Part shown: piece after piece, positions 17,917 to 28,302 of the stretch
How positions within the stretch are numbered: position 1 is the first letter of the stretch
Layout: every line of letters begins with the position of its first letter
Assembly: GCF_900104485.1 (NCBI RefSeq)
Contig: NZ_FMXQ01000002.1
Location: forward strand, 1 to 64,000
Reading direction: 5' to 3'
Source: Bauldia litoralis
Lineage (GTDB): Bacteria > Pseudomonadota > Alphaproteobacteria > Rhizobiales > Kaistiaceae
DNA: 64,000 nt
Notes under the pieces: generated by a model
What the model saw: the letters and a program-made list of their open reading frames with translations, nothing else
Told to the model about the DNA's origin: nothing
Databases searched by the model: none
Position numbers and translations under genes: made by a program

Positions 17917-20900
17917 ATGCGTTTCACGCGAACCTCCGAAGTCCCTGCCGGCGCACCGCCGGGGGCGGCCGGTGGCCTGTCGCACGGCGTAAGGATCGGC
18001 CTCCTGGTCCTCGCCGCCCTGGTCGGTGTCGCCGTTTTCGTGGTCGTCGCCGCGGTGGCGGTGGTCATGTCCGGCCCGACCGAACTCGGGTTCGTCCGGG
18101 ATCGCTACGAGGCGACGCTGCAGGATCAACTGGGCGACGACTATCGCGTGACGGTGGCGCGGGCGGTGGTCGATGTCGATCCCGCCCTCGGCCTCGTCCT
18201 CGATATCGCGGACACGGCGGTGGCCGATCGCGCTGGCGTCGTCGTCGCCGCGGTGCCGCGAACCCGGATTGCCGTCGATCCCACCGCGCTATTCGGCGTG
18301 CGGGTCTCGGTGACCGCGGTCGAACTTCACGATGTGGCGCTGTCGCTGGTCCGTTCGATGGCCGGCGAGGTCTATCTAGGAGACGAGGCGACGACCACGT
18401 CGACGGCGTTGGCGGCGAAGGCGATCCCGGCGACCGCGGATCGATCGGGACCGGATGGCGGGTTCCCCGAACTGACAGCGATCCTCCAGATCGTCGATCA
18501 GGGGCTGGCGCTGCCGCTCGATCTGGCGATCAGCGCCGGGTTCCGGAACCTCACCCTGGTCGACGGAACCATCACCGTCTGGGACGCGGTCAACCAGCGG
18601 GAGCGGCGTTTCGGCGAGACCGATTTCGACCTGGTGATCAATGCGGAGAGCCGCGGCCTGACCGCCACCATCGCGACCTCCGGCTATGCCGGTCGATGGA
18701 GCGGAACGCTTGAGCGAACCGAGGATCAGCGCGACGGCACGCACGCCCTGTCCGGCGTCTTCTCGCAACTGACGCTCGCCGATCTCTTTCCCGGATTCGG
18801 CGGCTCGGAAGGCTCGGCCTCCGCCGATATTCCCCTCTACGGCCGCGCCAATGTCGGCTTCGACAGCGACGGCGCGGTTGCCTCGGCGACCCTCAGGCTC
18901 GATGTCGGGGCCGGCGTCTTCTCGACAGGCAGCGAGGACGAAAGCGTCCTCCTCGACGAGGCGACCCTGAAGCTCGACTGGGACGTCGCCAACCGGATCA
19001 TCGTGGTCGAACCGTCGCCGGTCTTCTTCGGCGAGACGCGCGGGATTGCGACGGGGTGGGTGCGGCCGGCGGGCGGGACCGGTGGCGGTCGCTACGCCTT
19101 CGACATCCAGTCGCGCGGCGCGGTGCTTGCCGCCAAGGATGCCAATGCGCCGCCGATCGTCGCCGAGCGGCTGGGCATCTCCGGCATTCTCGACCTGCCG
19201 GGCCGGCTCCTCGACATCGAGGACCTTTCGGTCCAGTCGGCCAGCGGATCGATGACGCTCGCGGGGACGGTGGGTTTCGAGGAGGAGGGGACGTCGCTGG
19301 CGCTTGCCGCGTCGCTTTCGCCAATGCCGGTCGCGACCCTGAAGCAGATGTGGGTGCCATTTCTGGCGCCTGGCGCGCGGCGCTGGGTCCTGGCCAACAT
19401 CACCGGCGGGGCCATCGAATCCGGTCAGTTCGAAGCGACGGTGCCGCCGGGCGTGCTGGACGCCACTCATCCGCAGATGCCCGACGACGGACTGAAACTC
19501 GATCTCGCGCTCAAGGACGTGTCCTTCCGGACGCTGGGCGGTCTGCCGCCGGTCGTCGGTGCTTCCGGGCATGCGGTGCTGTCCGGCAGCACCTTTGGCC
19601 TCGACGTCGCGGCGGCGCGGGTCGCTCTTGCCTCGGGGGATACGGTGACGATCGATGCCGGGGCCTTCGCGATCGATGACGTGTTCGCCCCGTCGCCGGT
19701 CGGCGTCGTCGAACTGGAGCTGTCGGGCTCCGCGTCCGGACTTGGCGAAATCGCCGATGCGGAACCGTTGAAGGTGCTCGCCCATCGCGACCTGTCCCCC
19801 GGCGATCTGTCGGGACAGGCGACCGCCGCGATTTCACTGCGCCTGCCGCTCGACCTGCCGGAGGAAGAGCTCGGCGACGCGATGGAATGGAAGGTGACGG
19901 TTGTCGGCGAGGGGCTGGCCAGCAAACGGCCGATCGAAGGCCGGACCTTTGCCGATGCCGATGTGACGCTGGTCGTCACCGATGACAATTTCGCGGCGAG
20001 CGGCACGGCGACGATCGACGGCGTGCGCGCCGATGTCAGCTTTTCGCAGCCGCTCGGCAGCGGCGGCGAGTCGAGCGGACGCGGCCAGCAACTGGCGCGG
20101 CTCTCCCTCGACAAGGCGGCGCGGGAGAAGTTGGGGCTCTCCCTCGACGATATTCTCGGCGGCACGGTGAATACCCAGATCAGCAGCCTCGCGGACGGCG
20201 CCGGCGATCACTACGATCTCGACCTGGCGCCGGCGCGGCTGACCATCCCCGGCCTTGGCTGGACCAAGGGTATCGGCGTGCCGGCAACGCTCTCCTTCGA
20301 CCTTGTCCCGGCTGAGGACGGCCAGGCGGTCGAGAATATCGTCCTCGAAGGGGAGGGGTTCGGGTTCGCCGGCTCGGCGCGCATCGACGCGCAGGGCAAC
20401 CTGGTGTCCGCCGACATCGACCGGTTTGCCCTGCGGCCCGACGACTCTGTCGCCTTCACGCTCGCAGCGACACCGACCGGCTACGCGATCAAGGCCTCCG
20501 GCGCCTCCTTCGACGTGCGCGGCGTCATTTCCGAGGCGACAGGAACCGGAAGCGGCGGCGGTGGCGATCCGCCCGACATCGCGATCGAGGCGGATATCGC
20601 CCGGATCGTCGGCTTCAACGGCGAGACACTGCGGGGCGGCAAGGTGACCTTCATCGCGACGCGCGGCCTGCCGGTCAGGATCGCCGTGTCGGGATCGCTG
20701 GACGGCGCACCGGTCACCGTGGACTACACCGACAGCGGTCGAGGCGCATCGCTGCGCGCCAGCGCGGGCGCCGGCGACCTCCTGCGCTTCCTCGATGTCT
20801 ACACGCGGATCGACGGGGGCCTGCTGACGATCGCGGCGCAGAGCAACGGGCGGTCCGCGCCACTTGCCGGCGAGGCATCGATCGCCAACTTCGACATCCT

Positions 20901-21312
20901 CAACGAGCCGGCGGTCAAGCAGGCGATCTCGACCGCGCCGGCCCGGCAGCCCATCGATCCAAGCCGGCTGCGTATCGAGCAGATGGTGGCGCGGTTCCAG
21001 CTGGCCGGCGATATCCTGACCATCGACGAGGCCCTGCTGCGCGGCCAGACGCTGGGCGCGACCTTCAGCGGGCTGATCGACATGGCGCGCTCGCAGGTGA
21101 AGATCAACGGCACGTATCTCCCGGCTTACGCGCTCAACAACGCCTTCGGTCGGGTGCCGCTGATCGGCCTGGTGCTTGGCGGCGGCGATCGCGGCGGGCT
21201 GATCGGCGTCACCTTTCGGGTCGAGGGCTCGCTCGACGGCCCGCGGGTCTACTTCAACCCGCTGTCGGCGGTGGCGCCGGGCATCTTCCGGAAGATCTTC
21301 GAGTTCCGGTAA
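17917..21312 (+). CDS. Large AsmA/YhdP-like protein (DUF3971 type)
   Basis: The start is taken as the ATG at 17917, which gives a cytoplasmic tail and one strong membrane helix at about 27-50. Upstream in-frame codons are possible. The remaining roughly 1080 residues are periplasmic and rich in beta-strands with recurring short LxLxxV-type segments. The C-terminal part (RIEQMVARFQLAGDILTIDEALLRG, shown in two pieces: RIEQMVARFQ and LAGDILTIDEALLRG) leads into an AsmA-like end with GxLIGVTFRVEGSLDGP. Relatives form long lipid-conducting bridges between inner and outer membranes. That function is inferred from family resemblance only. Length of 1131 residues fits the family. Confidence 0.8.
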   Translation: MRFTRTSEVPAGAPPGAAGGLSHGVRIGLLVLAALVGVAVFVVVAAVAVVMSGPTELGFVRDRYEATLQDQLGDDYRVTVARAVVDVDPALGLVLDIADTAVADRAGVVVAAVPRTRIAVDPTALFGVRVSVTAVELHDVALSLVRSMAGEVYLGDEATTTSTALAAKAIPATADRSGPDGGFPELTAILQIVDQGLALPLDLAISAGFRNLTLVDGTITVWDAVNQRERRFGETDFDLVINAESRGLTATIATSGYAGRWSGTLERTEDQRDGTHALSGVFSQLTLADLFPGFGGSEGSASADIPLYGRANVGFDSDGAVASATLRLDVGAGVFSTGSEDESVLLDEATLKLDWDVANRIIVVEPSPVFFGETRGIATGWVRPAGGTGGGRYAFDIQSRGAVLAAKDANAPPIVAERLGISGILDLPGRLLDIEDLSVQSASGSMTLAGTVGFEEEGTSLALAASLSPMPVATLKQMWVPFLAPGARRWVLANITGGAIESGQFEATVPPGVLDATHPQMPDDGLKLDLALKDVSFRTLGGLPPVVGASGHAVLSGSTFGLDVAAARVALASGDTVTIDAGAFAIDDVFAPSPVGVVELELSGSASGLGEIADAEPLKVLAHRDLSPGDLSGQATAAISLRLPLDLPEEELGDAMEWKVTVVGEGLASKRPIEGRTFADADVTLVVTDDNFAASGTATIDGVRADVSFSQPLGSGGESSGRGQQLARLSLDKAAREKLGLSLDDILGGTVNTQISSLADGAGDHYDLDLAPARLTIPGLGWTKGIGVPATLSFDLVPAEDGQAVENIVLEGEGFGFAGSARIDAQGNLVSADIDRFALRPDDSVAFTLAATPTGYAIKASGASFDVRGVISEATGTGSGGGGDPPDIAIEADIARIVGFNGETLRGGKVTFIATRGLPVRIAVSGSLDGAPVTVDYTDSGRGASLRASAGAGDLLRFLDVYTRIDGGLLTIAAQSNGRSAPLAGEASIANFDILNEPAVKQAISTAPARQPIDPSRLRIEQMVARFQLAGDILTIDEALLRGQTLGATFSGLIDMARSQVKINGTYLPAYALNNAFGRVPLIGLVLGGGDRGGLIGVTFRVEGSLDGPRVYFNPLSAVAPGIFRKIFEFR

Positions 21313-21333
21313 GCCGGTCGCGCCGGTCCTTGC

Positions 21334-22578
21334 CTATTCGGGCCGGACCAGCACGTGCTTCTTGCGGCCATGGGAGAGCTTGACCGTTCCGTCGACGAGG
21401 GCGTCGGCGGTGACGACCGCCTTCTCGTCCGTGACCGGGGCATCGTTGATGCGGAGGCCGCCGCCGCGAATGGCGCGGCGGGCCTCGCCATTCGACGACG
21501 CAAGGCCGGCCTCGACGAACAAGCCGAGGACGGCGATCCCGGCGTCGAGATCGGCCGCGGCCACGGTGATGGTCGGCAGGGCCGCGGCGACCGCACCTTC
21601 CTCGAACGTGCGGCGCGCCGCGTCGGAAGCCTCGGCCGCCGCCTCGGGGCCGTGCAGCAGCGCCGTCGCCTCGGTGGCGAGGACCTTCTTGGCCTCGTTG
21701 ATCTCGGCGCCGCCAAGCGCCTCGAGCCGGGCGATCTCGTCGAGCGGCAATTCGGTGAACAGCTTGAGGAAGCGGCCGACATCGGCGTCCTCGGTGTTGC
21801 GCCAGAACTGCCAGTACTCATAGGGCGAGACCAGGTCGGCATTGAGCCAGACGGCGCCCGACGCGGTCTTGCCCATCTTGGCGCCGGAGGAGGTGGTGAT
21901 CAGCGGCGAGGTGAGGGCGAAGAGCTCGACATTCTCCATGCGGCGGCCGAGGTCGATGCCGGCGACGATGTTGCCCCACTGGTCGGACCCGCCGAGCTGG
22001 AGCCGGCAGCCGACCCGGCGCGCCAGTTCGACGAAGTCGTAGCCCTGGAGGATCATGTAGTTGAATTCGAGGAAGGAAAGATGCTGCTCACGCTCAAGCC
22101 GCAGCTTGACCGAGTCGCGCTGGATCATCTGGTTGACCGAGACGTGGCGGCCGACGTCGCGCAGGAAATCGATGTAGTTGAGGCCGAGCAGCCAGTCGGC
22201 GTTATCGACCATCAGGGCATCGCCCGGTCCGTCGCCGAAATCGAGAAAGCGGTCGAAGACCGTGCGGATACCGTTCTTGTTGGCCGCGATCTCGGTGTCG
22301 GTCAGCACCTTGCGGCTCTCGTCCTTGCCGGTCGGATCGCCGACTCGGGTGGTGCCGCTGCCCATCAGGGCGATCGGCTTGTGCCCGGTCTTCTGCATCC
22401 AGCGCAGCTTCATGATCTGCAGCAGGCTGCCGACATGGAGGCTGGAGGCGGTGCAGTCGAAGCCGATATAGCCGGAGACCGGCCCCTCGATGGCGAGCGC
22501 GTCGAGCCCGGCGGGGTCGGAGCATTGATGGATGAAGCCGCGTTCTTCGAAAACGCGCAAGAAGTCTGACTTGAACAC
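21334..22578 (-). CDS. tyrS: Tyrosyl-tRNA synthetase
   Basis: The 414-residue class I synthetase charges tRNA-Tyr. It opens [15 protein letters not shown] and has the HIGH-equivalent SSLHVGSLL at about 46-54. Tyrosine-binding and GGSDQWGNI segments follow. The KMSKS-equivalent KMGKTASG has the usual substitution. The C-terminal S4 RNA-binding domain (about 345-414) includes GGLRIND and KKHVLVRPE. It converges with the AsmA-like gene (21 bases apart) and diverges from anmK. Confidence 0.97.
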   Translation of the reverse strand: MFKSDFLRVFEERGFIHQCSDPAGLDALAIEGPVSGYIGFDCTASSLHVGSLLQIMKLRWMQKTGHKPIALMGSGTTRVGDPTGKDESRKVLTDTEIAANKNGIRTVFDRFLDFGDGPGDALMVDNADWLLGLNYIDFLRDVGRHVSVNQMIQRDSVKLRLEREQHLSFLEFNYMILQGYDFVELARRVGCRLQLGGSDQWGNIVAGIDLGRRMENVELFALTSPLITTSSGAKMGKTASGAVWLNADLVSPYEYWQFWRNTEDADVGRFLKLFTELPLDEIARLEALGGAEINEAKKVLATEATALLHGPEAAAEASDAARRTFEEGAVAAALPTITVAAADLDAGIAVLGLFVEAGLASSNGEARRAIRGGGLRINDAPVTDEKAVVTADALVDGTVKLSHGRKKHVLVRPE

Positions 22579-22780
22579 TGGACTGGTATCCCGACGGGTA
22601 TGGACGTGAGGCGCCTCGCCGCGACCGTGAGGCCGCGATGGAGACGATCGGCGAAAGCCGTATAACAGGCCGCGTCGGGGATTTCACTTGCCGCGATTCC
22701 CGCTTTTCCGCTCTTTGGGGCCGGAAGGACGCACGGGGCGGCGTTCAGGATCGATTTTCAGGCGGACGGGACCAGGGCCA

Positions 22781-23872
22781 ATGCAGACGGTAATCGGAAT
22801 GATGAGCGGCACGTCGATGGACGGCGTCGACGCGGCGGTGCTGGTGACCGACGGCGAGACGATCGAGCGTTTTGGGCCGACGCTCTTCCGGCCTTATGAC
22901 GCAGCCGAACGCGCCGTCCTCCGCCGTGCCCTAGCCGAGGCGCGAAGCCTCGACGACCGCACCGCCCGGCCGGGCGCCCTTGCCGAGGCCGAGACGATCG
23001 TCACGGACGCCCATGCCGACGCGGCGGAGAAGCTGCTGGCGGCCAATCCCGGCCTCACCGCCGATCTCGTCGGCTTCCACGGCCAGACCGTGTTCCACGC
23101 CCCGGATCGCCTGCTCACCGTGCAGATCGGCGACGGGGCGGCGCTTGCGCGGCGACTGGGCGTGCCGGTGGTGTTTGATTTCCGCGCCGCGGATATTGCG
23201 GCGGGCGGCGAGGGCGCGCCCTTCGTCCCCCTTTATCACCAGGCGCTGGCCCGCATGGCCGGGCTGAAAGGCAACATCGTCATCGCCAATATCGGCGGCG
23301 TCGGCAACATCACCCGCATCGGGGCCGACGGCAGCATCGCGGCCGGCGATACGGGGCCGGGCAATGCGTTGATCGACGATCTGGTCGCCAGCCGTACGGG
23401 CGCCACGATGGATGAGGGGGGGCGGCTGGCGGCGAAGGGCGAGGTCGACGAGCTCGCCCTGTCGGCGCTGATGGCCGACCCGTGGTTTCTCGAACCCTTG
23501 CCGAAGTCGGTCGATCGCGATGCCTTCTCGCCGGCGCCGGTCCACCTGATGCCGGTCGAGGACGGCGCCGCGACGCTGGCCGCCTTCACGGCGTCGTCGA
23601 TGGCTGGCGCGATCGCCAATGCCGGCGGCGCCGACGTCATCGTGGTCTCCGGCGGCGGCGCGCACAATCCGACGATTGTTGCGATGCTGGCGGAAGCGAC
23701 AGAGTCGGACGTCAGGCTGGCGACCGATCTCGGCTGGGACGGCGACTTTGTCGAGGCACAGGCCTTCGCCTTCCTGGCGGCGCGCAGCGTCGCCGGGCTG
23801 CCGCTCAGCCTGCCGGAAACCACCGGCGTGCCCGAGCCGATGCGGGGCGGCGTACTCGTTCGGCCCGACTAG
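22781..23872 (+). CDS. anmK: Anhydro-N-acetylmuramic acid kinase
   Basis: AnmK phosphorylates 1,6-anhydro-MurNAc and opens the ring to MurNAc-6-phosphate during cytoplasmic wall recycling. The chosen ATG at 22781 gives MQTVIGMMSGTSMDGVDAAV, matching the family's N-terminal ATP-binding motif. An upstream in-frame extension (from 22688) is low-complexity. Other signatures are GFHGQTVFH, the NIGGVGNIT strand, and GDTGPGNALIDD with the catalytic Asp. The 363 residues fit the family. With NagZ near 62 kb, two steps of the recycling pathway are in this window. Confidence 0.95.
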   Translation: MQTVIGMMSGTSMDGVDAAVLVTDGETIERFGPTLFRPYDAAERAVLRRALAEARSLDDRTARPGALAEAETIVTDAHADAAEKLLAANPGLTADLVGFHGQTVFHAPDRLLTVQIGDGAALARRLGVPVVFDFRAADIAAGGEGAPFVPLYHQALARMAGLKGNIVIANIGGVGNITRIGADGSIAAGDTGPGNALIDDLVASRTGATMDEGGRLAAKGEVDELALSALMADPWFLEPLPKSVDRDAFSPAPVHLMPVEDGAATLAAFTASSMAGAIANAGGADVIVVSGGGAHNPTIVAMLAEATESDVRLATDLGWDGDFVEAQAFAFLAARSVAGLPLSLPETTGVPEPMRGGVLVRPD

Positions 23873-23924
23873 CGACCCAATCGCCGGATAGTATCGTTCG
23901 AACAGGTTTCCCTGGAGTTCGTTG

Positions 23925-25823
23925 GTGCTCGAGTCGCTGAACATTGCCATCTTCATTGGATCCGCCCTCGTGATGGTGGCGGTGCTGACCAGCCTTGTCA
24001 GCTTTCGCTTTGGCGCGCCGCTGCTGCTTGTCTTCCTGATTGTCGGCCTGCTGGCCGGCGAGGATGGCCCGCTGGGGATCGATTTCGACAATGCCGGGGT
24101 GGCGTTCTTCGTCGGCGCCATCGCGCTCGCCATCATCCTCTTCGATGCCGGATTCGAAACGCGGGTGGCGACCCTGCGGGTGGCGGCCGGGCCGGCGGCG
24201 GTCCTTTCGACAGTCGGAGTCGTGCTGACCGCCCTGATGGTCGGCTTCGTCGCGCAATACCTCTTCGGCATCCCGTTCTTCGCCGGCGTCCTGCTCGGCG
24301 CCATCGTCGCGCCGACCGATGCCGCGGCGGTGTTTTTCCTGTTGCGGGTCGGCGGCATCACGCTGCGCGATCGCGTCCGGTCGACGCTCGAGGTGGAATC
24401 CGGCTCGAACGATCCGATATCGATCTTCCTCACGCTCGTCCTTGTCGAGTGGATGGTCGGCGGCGCGGTGACCGACGGCCTGACCGGCGAGATCGCCGTC
24501 CGCTTCCTCTTGCAGATCGGGCTGGGAACCGTGGCCGGTCTCGCCGGCGGCTGGGTGATTGCCCAGATCGTCAACCGCGCGCAACTCGAGCCGGCCCTTT
24601 ACCCGATCATCGTCATTGCCGCCGCACTTGCCGTTTTTGCGCTCACCGGCATGATCGGCGGCAGCGGCTTCCTCGCCGTCTATCTGGCCGGCATCGTGGC
24701 GGGGAACACCCGGATACGGCACGCGCTGGCGCTTCGGCGGTTCCAGCAGGGCACCACCTGGCTCAGCCAGATCGCCATGTTCCTGACCCTCGGCCTGCTC
24801 GCCACGCCGTCGCAGTTTCCCGCGATCGTGCTGCCGGCGATCGCACTCGCCGCCTTCCTGACCTTCGTCGCGCGGCCGGTCGCCGTGTGGCTGTGCCTGC
24901 TGCCCTTCGGCTTCAGCCGCAACGAGATCGCCTTCGTGTCATGGGTCGGATTGCGCGGCGCGGTGTCCATCCTCCTCGCCATCCTGCCGGTGATCGGCCG
25001 GCTCCCCGACGCCCAGGCGATCTTCAATACCGCCTTCATCGTCGTCCTCGCCTCGCTTGTCGTGCAGGGATGGTCGATCGGGGCTGTCGGCCGTTTCCTG
25101 GGCATGGTGGTGCCGGCGCGCTTCGGCCCCGTCGAACGGATCGAGCTGGAACTGCCGGGACGCGGAGACCACGAGATCGTCGCCTATGTTGTTCACCCGG
25201 AGAGCCCCGTGGCCAACGGGCAGCGCATCCCGCGTTGGGCGCGCCCGGCGCTGATCGTGCGTGGCGGCCGGTCGTTGCGGCCGGACCGGGCAGGGCGTCC
25301 CCAGGCCGGCGACCACATCTATGTGCTGACCACCGCGAACTTCATCCGCCTGCTCGATGGCCTGTTCGCAGGACCTGTCGAGGGGGCGGGCGACCCGGAT
25401 CTCTATGGTGAGTTTTCAATCGGCCCCGACACCAGCCTGGCGGAACTGGCGACGCTCTACGATCTGCCGATGGACAAGGAGAACGGTGACATCACCGTCG
25501 GCGAGATGCTGCGGCGCGAACTGGCGGGCAACATCGAACACGGCGACCGGGTCGCCTATGGCCGGATCGACCTGATCGTCCGAAGTGTCGACGACGATCA
25601 CCGGATCGTCGAAGTCGGGCTGGCGCTGGAGCAATCGACGCGCGCGGCGCCGCGGATTCCGATCTTCCAGGATCGGCGCGAGATCGCGGCCCTGTTCAGA
25701 CGGGGGCGGATGAGACTCCGCCGACGCGGGATGGGAGACGCCGGTGCTTTGTCGACAAGCGATCCGGAGCCGGCGGAGGAGACGCCCGACGACCCGTCCG
25801 GGGACGGCAACGGGAGGCCGTGA
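23925..25823 (+). CDS. cvrA: CPA1-family K+(Na+)/H+ antiporter with TrkA-C and CorC-type domains
   Basis: The membrane part (about 1-390) has 12 or more hydrophobic helices, including IVAPTDAAAVFFLL and the ESGSNDP motif whose acidic pair binds cations in NhaP-type exchangers. A TrkA-C domain (about 415-485) and a CorC/HlyC-like domain (about 495-580) follow in the cytoplasm, the architecture of NhaP2/CvrA. The tail is charged. GTG 23925 is preferred (GGAG seven bases upstream) over TTG 23922. The role is cation export against proton influx for volume and pH control. It starts 52 bases after anmK. Confidence 0.9.
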   Translation: MLESLNIAIFIGSALVMVAVLTSLVSFRFGAPLLLVFLIVGLLAGEDGPLGIDFDNAGVAFFVGAIALAIILFDAGFETRVATLRVAAGPAAVLSTVGVVLTALMVGFVAQYLFGIPFFAGVLLGAIVAPTDAAAVFFLLRVGGITLRDRVRSTLEVESGSNDPISIFLTLVLVEWMVGGAVTDGLTGEIAVRFLLQIGLGTVAGLAGGWVIAQIVNRAQLEPALYPIIVIAAALAVFALTGMIGGSGFLAVYLAGIVAGNTRIRHALALRRFQQGTTWLSQIAMFLTLGLLATPSQFPAIVLPAIALAAFLTFVARPVAVWLCLLPFGFSRNEIAFVSWVGLRGAVSILLAILPVIGRLPDAQAIFNTAFIVVLASLVVQGWSIGAVGRFLGMVVPARFGPVERIELELPGRGDHEIVAYVVHPESPVANGQRIPRWARPALIVRGGRSLRPDRAGRPQAGDHIYVLTTANFIRLLDGLFAGPVEGAGDPDLYGEFSIGPDTSLAELATLYDLPMDKENGDITVGEMLRRELAGNIEHGDRVAYGRIDLIVRSVDDDHRIVEVGLALEQSTRAAPRIPIFQDRREIAALFRRGRMRLRRRGMGDAGALSTSDPEPAEETPDDPSGDGNGRP

Positions 25824-25953
25824 AACGGTCGGGTTGCAGCGGCCCCAGTCGGGCGTCGGACAGCCGGCTTTGCTATTATTGTTCCGGCTCGTCCACCGTG
25901 CGACAGTAGAGGGGGATTGCACGGCAGCTCGTCTCAGATTTCGCCGAGGATTC

Positions 25954-27627
25954 ATGCTGACAACCGACGAACTGGCCGCGTTTCCGGTCTTCTCCGGTCT
26001 TCGGCCTGACCAGCTTGGCGAGGTCACCAAGCACGCGGCCGATATCGTGGTCGGGTCCGGACAGTATGTCGTTCACGACGGCGACGAGGCGGCATTCTAC
26101 CTCGTGATTTCCGGCGTTCTGGAGGTTGTCCAGGCAATCGACGGAGTCGAAAAGAAATTCGGTGAACGGCGGGCCGGAACGATGTTCGGTGAAATCCCGC
26201 TGACATTCGGCATGGACTTCCAGTGGGCCGCCAGGGCCCTTGGCCCGACGCGCGTGCTTCGCCTGGACGCCCGGCACTACCACGCGCTTGCCGGTGAGGC
26301 GCCGGAGTTCGCGAAGACCGTGCGCGAAAGCGCCGAGTATCGCGTCGGCGGGCCCAAGGGAATGAAGAGCCTCGTCGCCGAACGACGACCGCCGCAGGTG
26401 ACCATGGCCGGACACCGCTACGACGCGACCTGCGTCGCGCTCCGCAGTTTCCTTGCCAGGAACCAGATTCATTTCGAGGGGGTCGACGTCGACGAGCCTG
26501 GCTTCATGGACCGGTGGCAGGCCCCGATGCCCGCGGAGGCCGACCTGCCGGCCTTCCGCCTGGCTGACGGGACCATCCTGGCGAAGCCGCCGGCGCGCCT
26601 GCTTGCGGAGCGGCTGGGGCTGCAGACCGTGCCGGTGATGATGGATTATGACACGGTGGTTGTCGGCGGTGGGCCGGCGGGACTTGCAGCGGCCGTCTAT
26701 GGAGCATCCGAGGGGCTGCGAACGCTGGTGATCGAGCGGGAGGCGCCCGGCGGACAAGCCGGTACGTCCTCGCGGATCGAGAACTACCTCGGGTTCCCGA
26801 ACGGCATCTCCGGTGACGACCTGGCGAGCCGGGCCCTCCGCCAGGCGAAGCGCCTGGGTGCGGAAATCCTGATCACGCGCCACATCGAGAAGATCGACGC
26901 CGACACCCGCGCCATTCATCTCGATTGCGGGGATGTTGTCCGGACGCGGACGATCGTCCTGGCCACCGGCGTGAGCTGGCGGCGGTTGACTATCGAAGGC
27001 TTCGATCGCCTGACCGGCAAGGGGATCTATTACGGGGCGGCGCGGAGCGAAGCGAGCCTGATGCAGGGCCTCGACGTCCATCTCATCGGCGCCGGAAACT
27101 CTGCGGGCCAGGCAGCGATGTTCTTCGCCAATCACGCGCGCAGCGTCACGCTGCTGGTCCGCGGCCAGTCACTCGAGAAGAGCATGTCCCGGTATCTGAT
27201 CGATCAGGTAAGGGAGAAATCGAATATCAAGGTGGCGCTGGGTTGCGAGGTCGGGGGCGTCCACGGCGACAACCACCTGACCGACATCGACATCGTCGAC
27301 CGCACCTGCGGCGGTGTGCGACGCGAAACCTGTGGCGGGCTGTTTGTCTTCATCGGCGCGGACGCGGAAACCGGATGGCTGCCGGCCGGGATCGCCCGGA
27401 ACGAGAGGGGCTATGTTCTCACTGGCCCCGACCTTCTTCGGGCCGGGCACTGGTCGCTCGACCGCGATCCCTATCTCCTCGAGACCAGCGTGCCCGGCAT
27501 TTTCGCGGCAGGCGACGTTCGCCTCGGGCCGGTCAAGCGTGTGGCTTCGGCCGTCGGCGAGGGCAGCATGGCCATCGCATTCATTCACCAGTATCTGCGC
27601 GACCTGAGCGGTGCGGGAGCGTCCTGA
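25954..27627 (+). CDS. cNMP-binding-domain FAD oxidoreductase, thioredoxin-reductase-like
   Basis: The start at 25954 follows GAGGA. The 557 residues contain a cyclic-nucleotide-binding-fold domain (about 8-125) and a glutaredoxin/thioredoxin-like domain (about 152-222) with a single Cys160 in place of CxxC. A two-dinucleotide flavoprotein module follows, with FAD motif VVGGGPAGLAAA (about 236-248) and NAD(P)H motif VHLIGAGNSAGQAA (about 375-388). The redox CxxC of true thioredoxin reductases is missing; the equivalent region reads YYGAARSEAS (about 359-368). The C-terminal ATG-like FAD segment IFAAGDVRLGPVKRVASAVGEG is intact in two halves (IFAAGDVRLGP and VKRVASAVGEG). It is likely a regulated NAD(P)H-dependent reductase of unknown partner. 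Confidence 0.87.
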   Translation: MLTTDELAAFPVFSGLRPDQLGEVTKHAADIVVGSGQYVVHDGDEAAFYLVISGVLEVVQAIDGVEKKFGERRAGTMFGEIPLTFGMDFQWAARALGPTRVLRLDARHYHALAGEAPEFAKTVRESAEYRVGGPKGMKSLVAERRPPQVTMAGHRYDATCVALRSFLARNQIHFEGVDVDEPGFMDRWQAPMPAEADLPAFRLADGTILAKPPARLLAERLGLQTVPVMMDYDTVVVGGGPAGLAAAVYGASEGLRTLVIEREAPGGQAGTSSRIENYLGFPNGISGDDLASRALRQAKRLGAEILITRHIEKIDADTRAIHLDCGDVVRTRTIVLATGVSWRRLTIEGFDRLTGKGIYYGAARSEASLMQGLDVHLIGAGNSAGQAAMFFANHARSVTLLVRGQSLEKSMSRYLIDQVREKSNIKVALGCEVGGVHGDNHLTDIDIVDRTCGGVRRETCGGLFVFIGADAETGWLPAGIARNERGYVLTGPDLLRAGHWSLDRDPYLLETSVPGIFAAGDVRLGPVKRVASAVGEGSMAIAFIHQYLRDLSGAGAS

Positions 27628-27648
27628 GACGCCCCCGCAGGCGCCAGC

Positions 27649-28302
27649 TCAGGCGGCGTCGATCATCGCCTGGCGCATGTCGACATAGTTGGCGCAGATG
27701 CCGAGAAGCTCGTCGACATGGTTCTCGAAGAAGTGGTTGGCGCCAGGCACGATCTGCTGGTCGATCTTGATGCCCTTCTGGGTCTTCAGCTTGTCGACCA
27801 GCGCCTGGACATCCTTCTGCGGAACGACGCGGTCGGCGTCGCCGTGAACGATCAGGCCCGACGAGGGGCAGGGCGCGAGGAAGGTGAAGTCGTGCAGGTT
27901 GGCCGGCGGGGCGATCGAGATGAAACCCTCGACTTCCGGCCGGCGCATCAGCAACTGCATGCCGATCCAAGCGCCGAACGAAAAGCCGGCCACCCAGCAG
28001 CCGCGGGCATCGGTGTGGACCGACTGGATCCAGTCGAGCGCCGCTGCGGCATCCGACAACTCGCCGGCGCCGTGGTCGAACTCGCCCTGGCTGCGGCCGA
28101 CGCCGCGGAAATTGAAGCGGAGGACCGCGAAGCCGCGCTTCGAGAACATGTAGAAGAGCTGATAGATCACCTGGTTGTTCATCGTCCCGCCAAACGCCGG
28201 ATGCGGATGGAGGATGATAGCGATCGGCGCGTTCTTCTGCTTGGCGGGCTGGAAACGCCCTTCGAGGCGGCCGGAGGGACCGGTGAAAATGACTTCGGGC
28301 AT
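27649..28302 (-). CDS. Alpha/beta hydrolase (dienelactone-hydrolase-like)
   Basis: The start is taken at 28302 (MPEVIFTGPSGRLEG), giving 217 residues. A longer upstream frame adds a low-complexity leader. The fold is shown by HPHPAFGGTMNN near the oxyanion hole, FRGVGRSQGEFDHG, the nucleophile elbow GFSFGAWIG (Ser in GxSxG), the acid in HGDADRVVP, and the His in GANHFF. The family name in related genomes is simply alpha/beta hydrolase. In many Hyphomicrobiales a similar gene stands beside the suf cluster, but any role in Fe-S assembly is unproven. Confidence 0.88.
   Translation of the reverse strand: MPEVIFTGPSGRLEGRFQPAKQKNAPIAIILHPHPAFGGTMNNQVIYQLFYMFSKRGFAVLRFNFRGVGRSQGEFDHGAGELSDAAAALDWIQSVHTDARGCWVAGFSFGAWIGMQLLMRRPEVEGFISIAPPANLHDFTFLAPCPSSGLIVHGDADRVVPQKDVQALVDKLKTQKGIKIDQQIVPGANHFFENHVDELLGICANYVDMRQAMIDAA

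Noticed and set aside
25744-25953. N-terminal extension of the cNMP flavoprotein
   Set aside because: It would overlap the antiporter gene and shows no domain; ATG 25954 has a GAGGA site.
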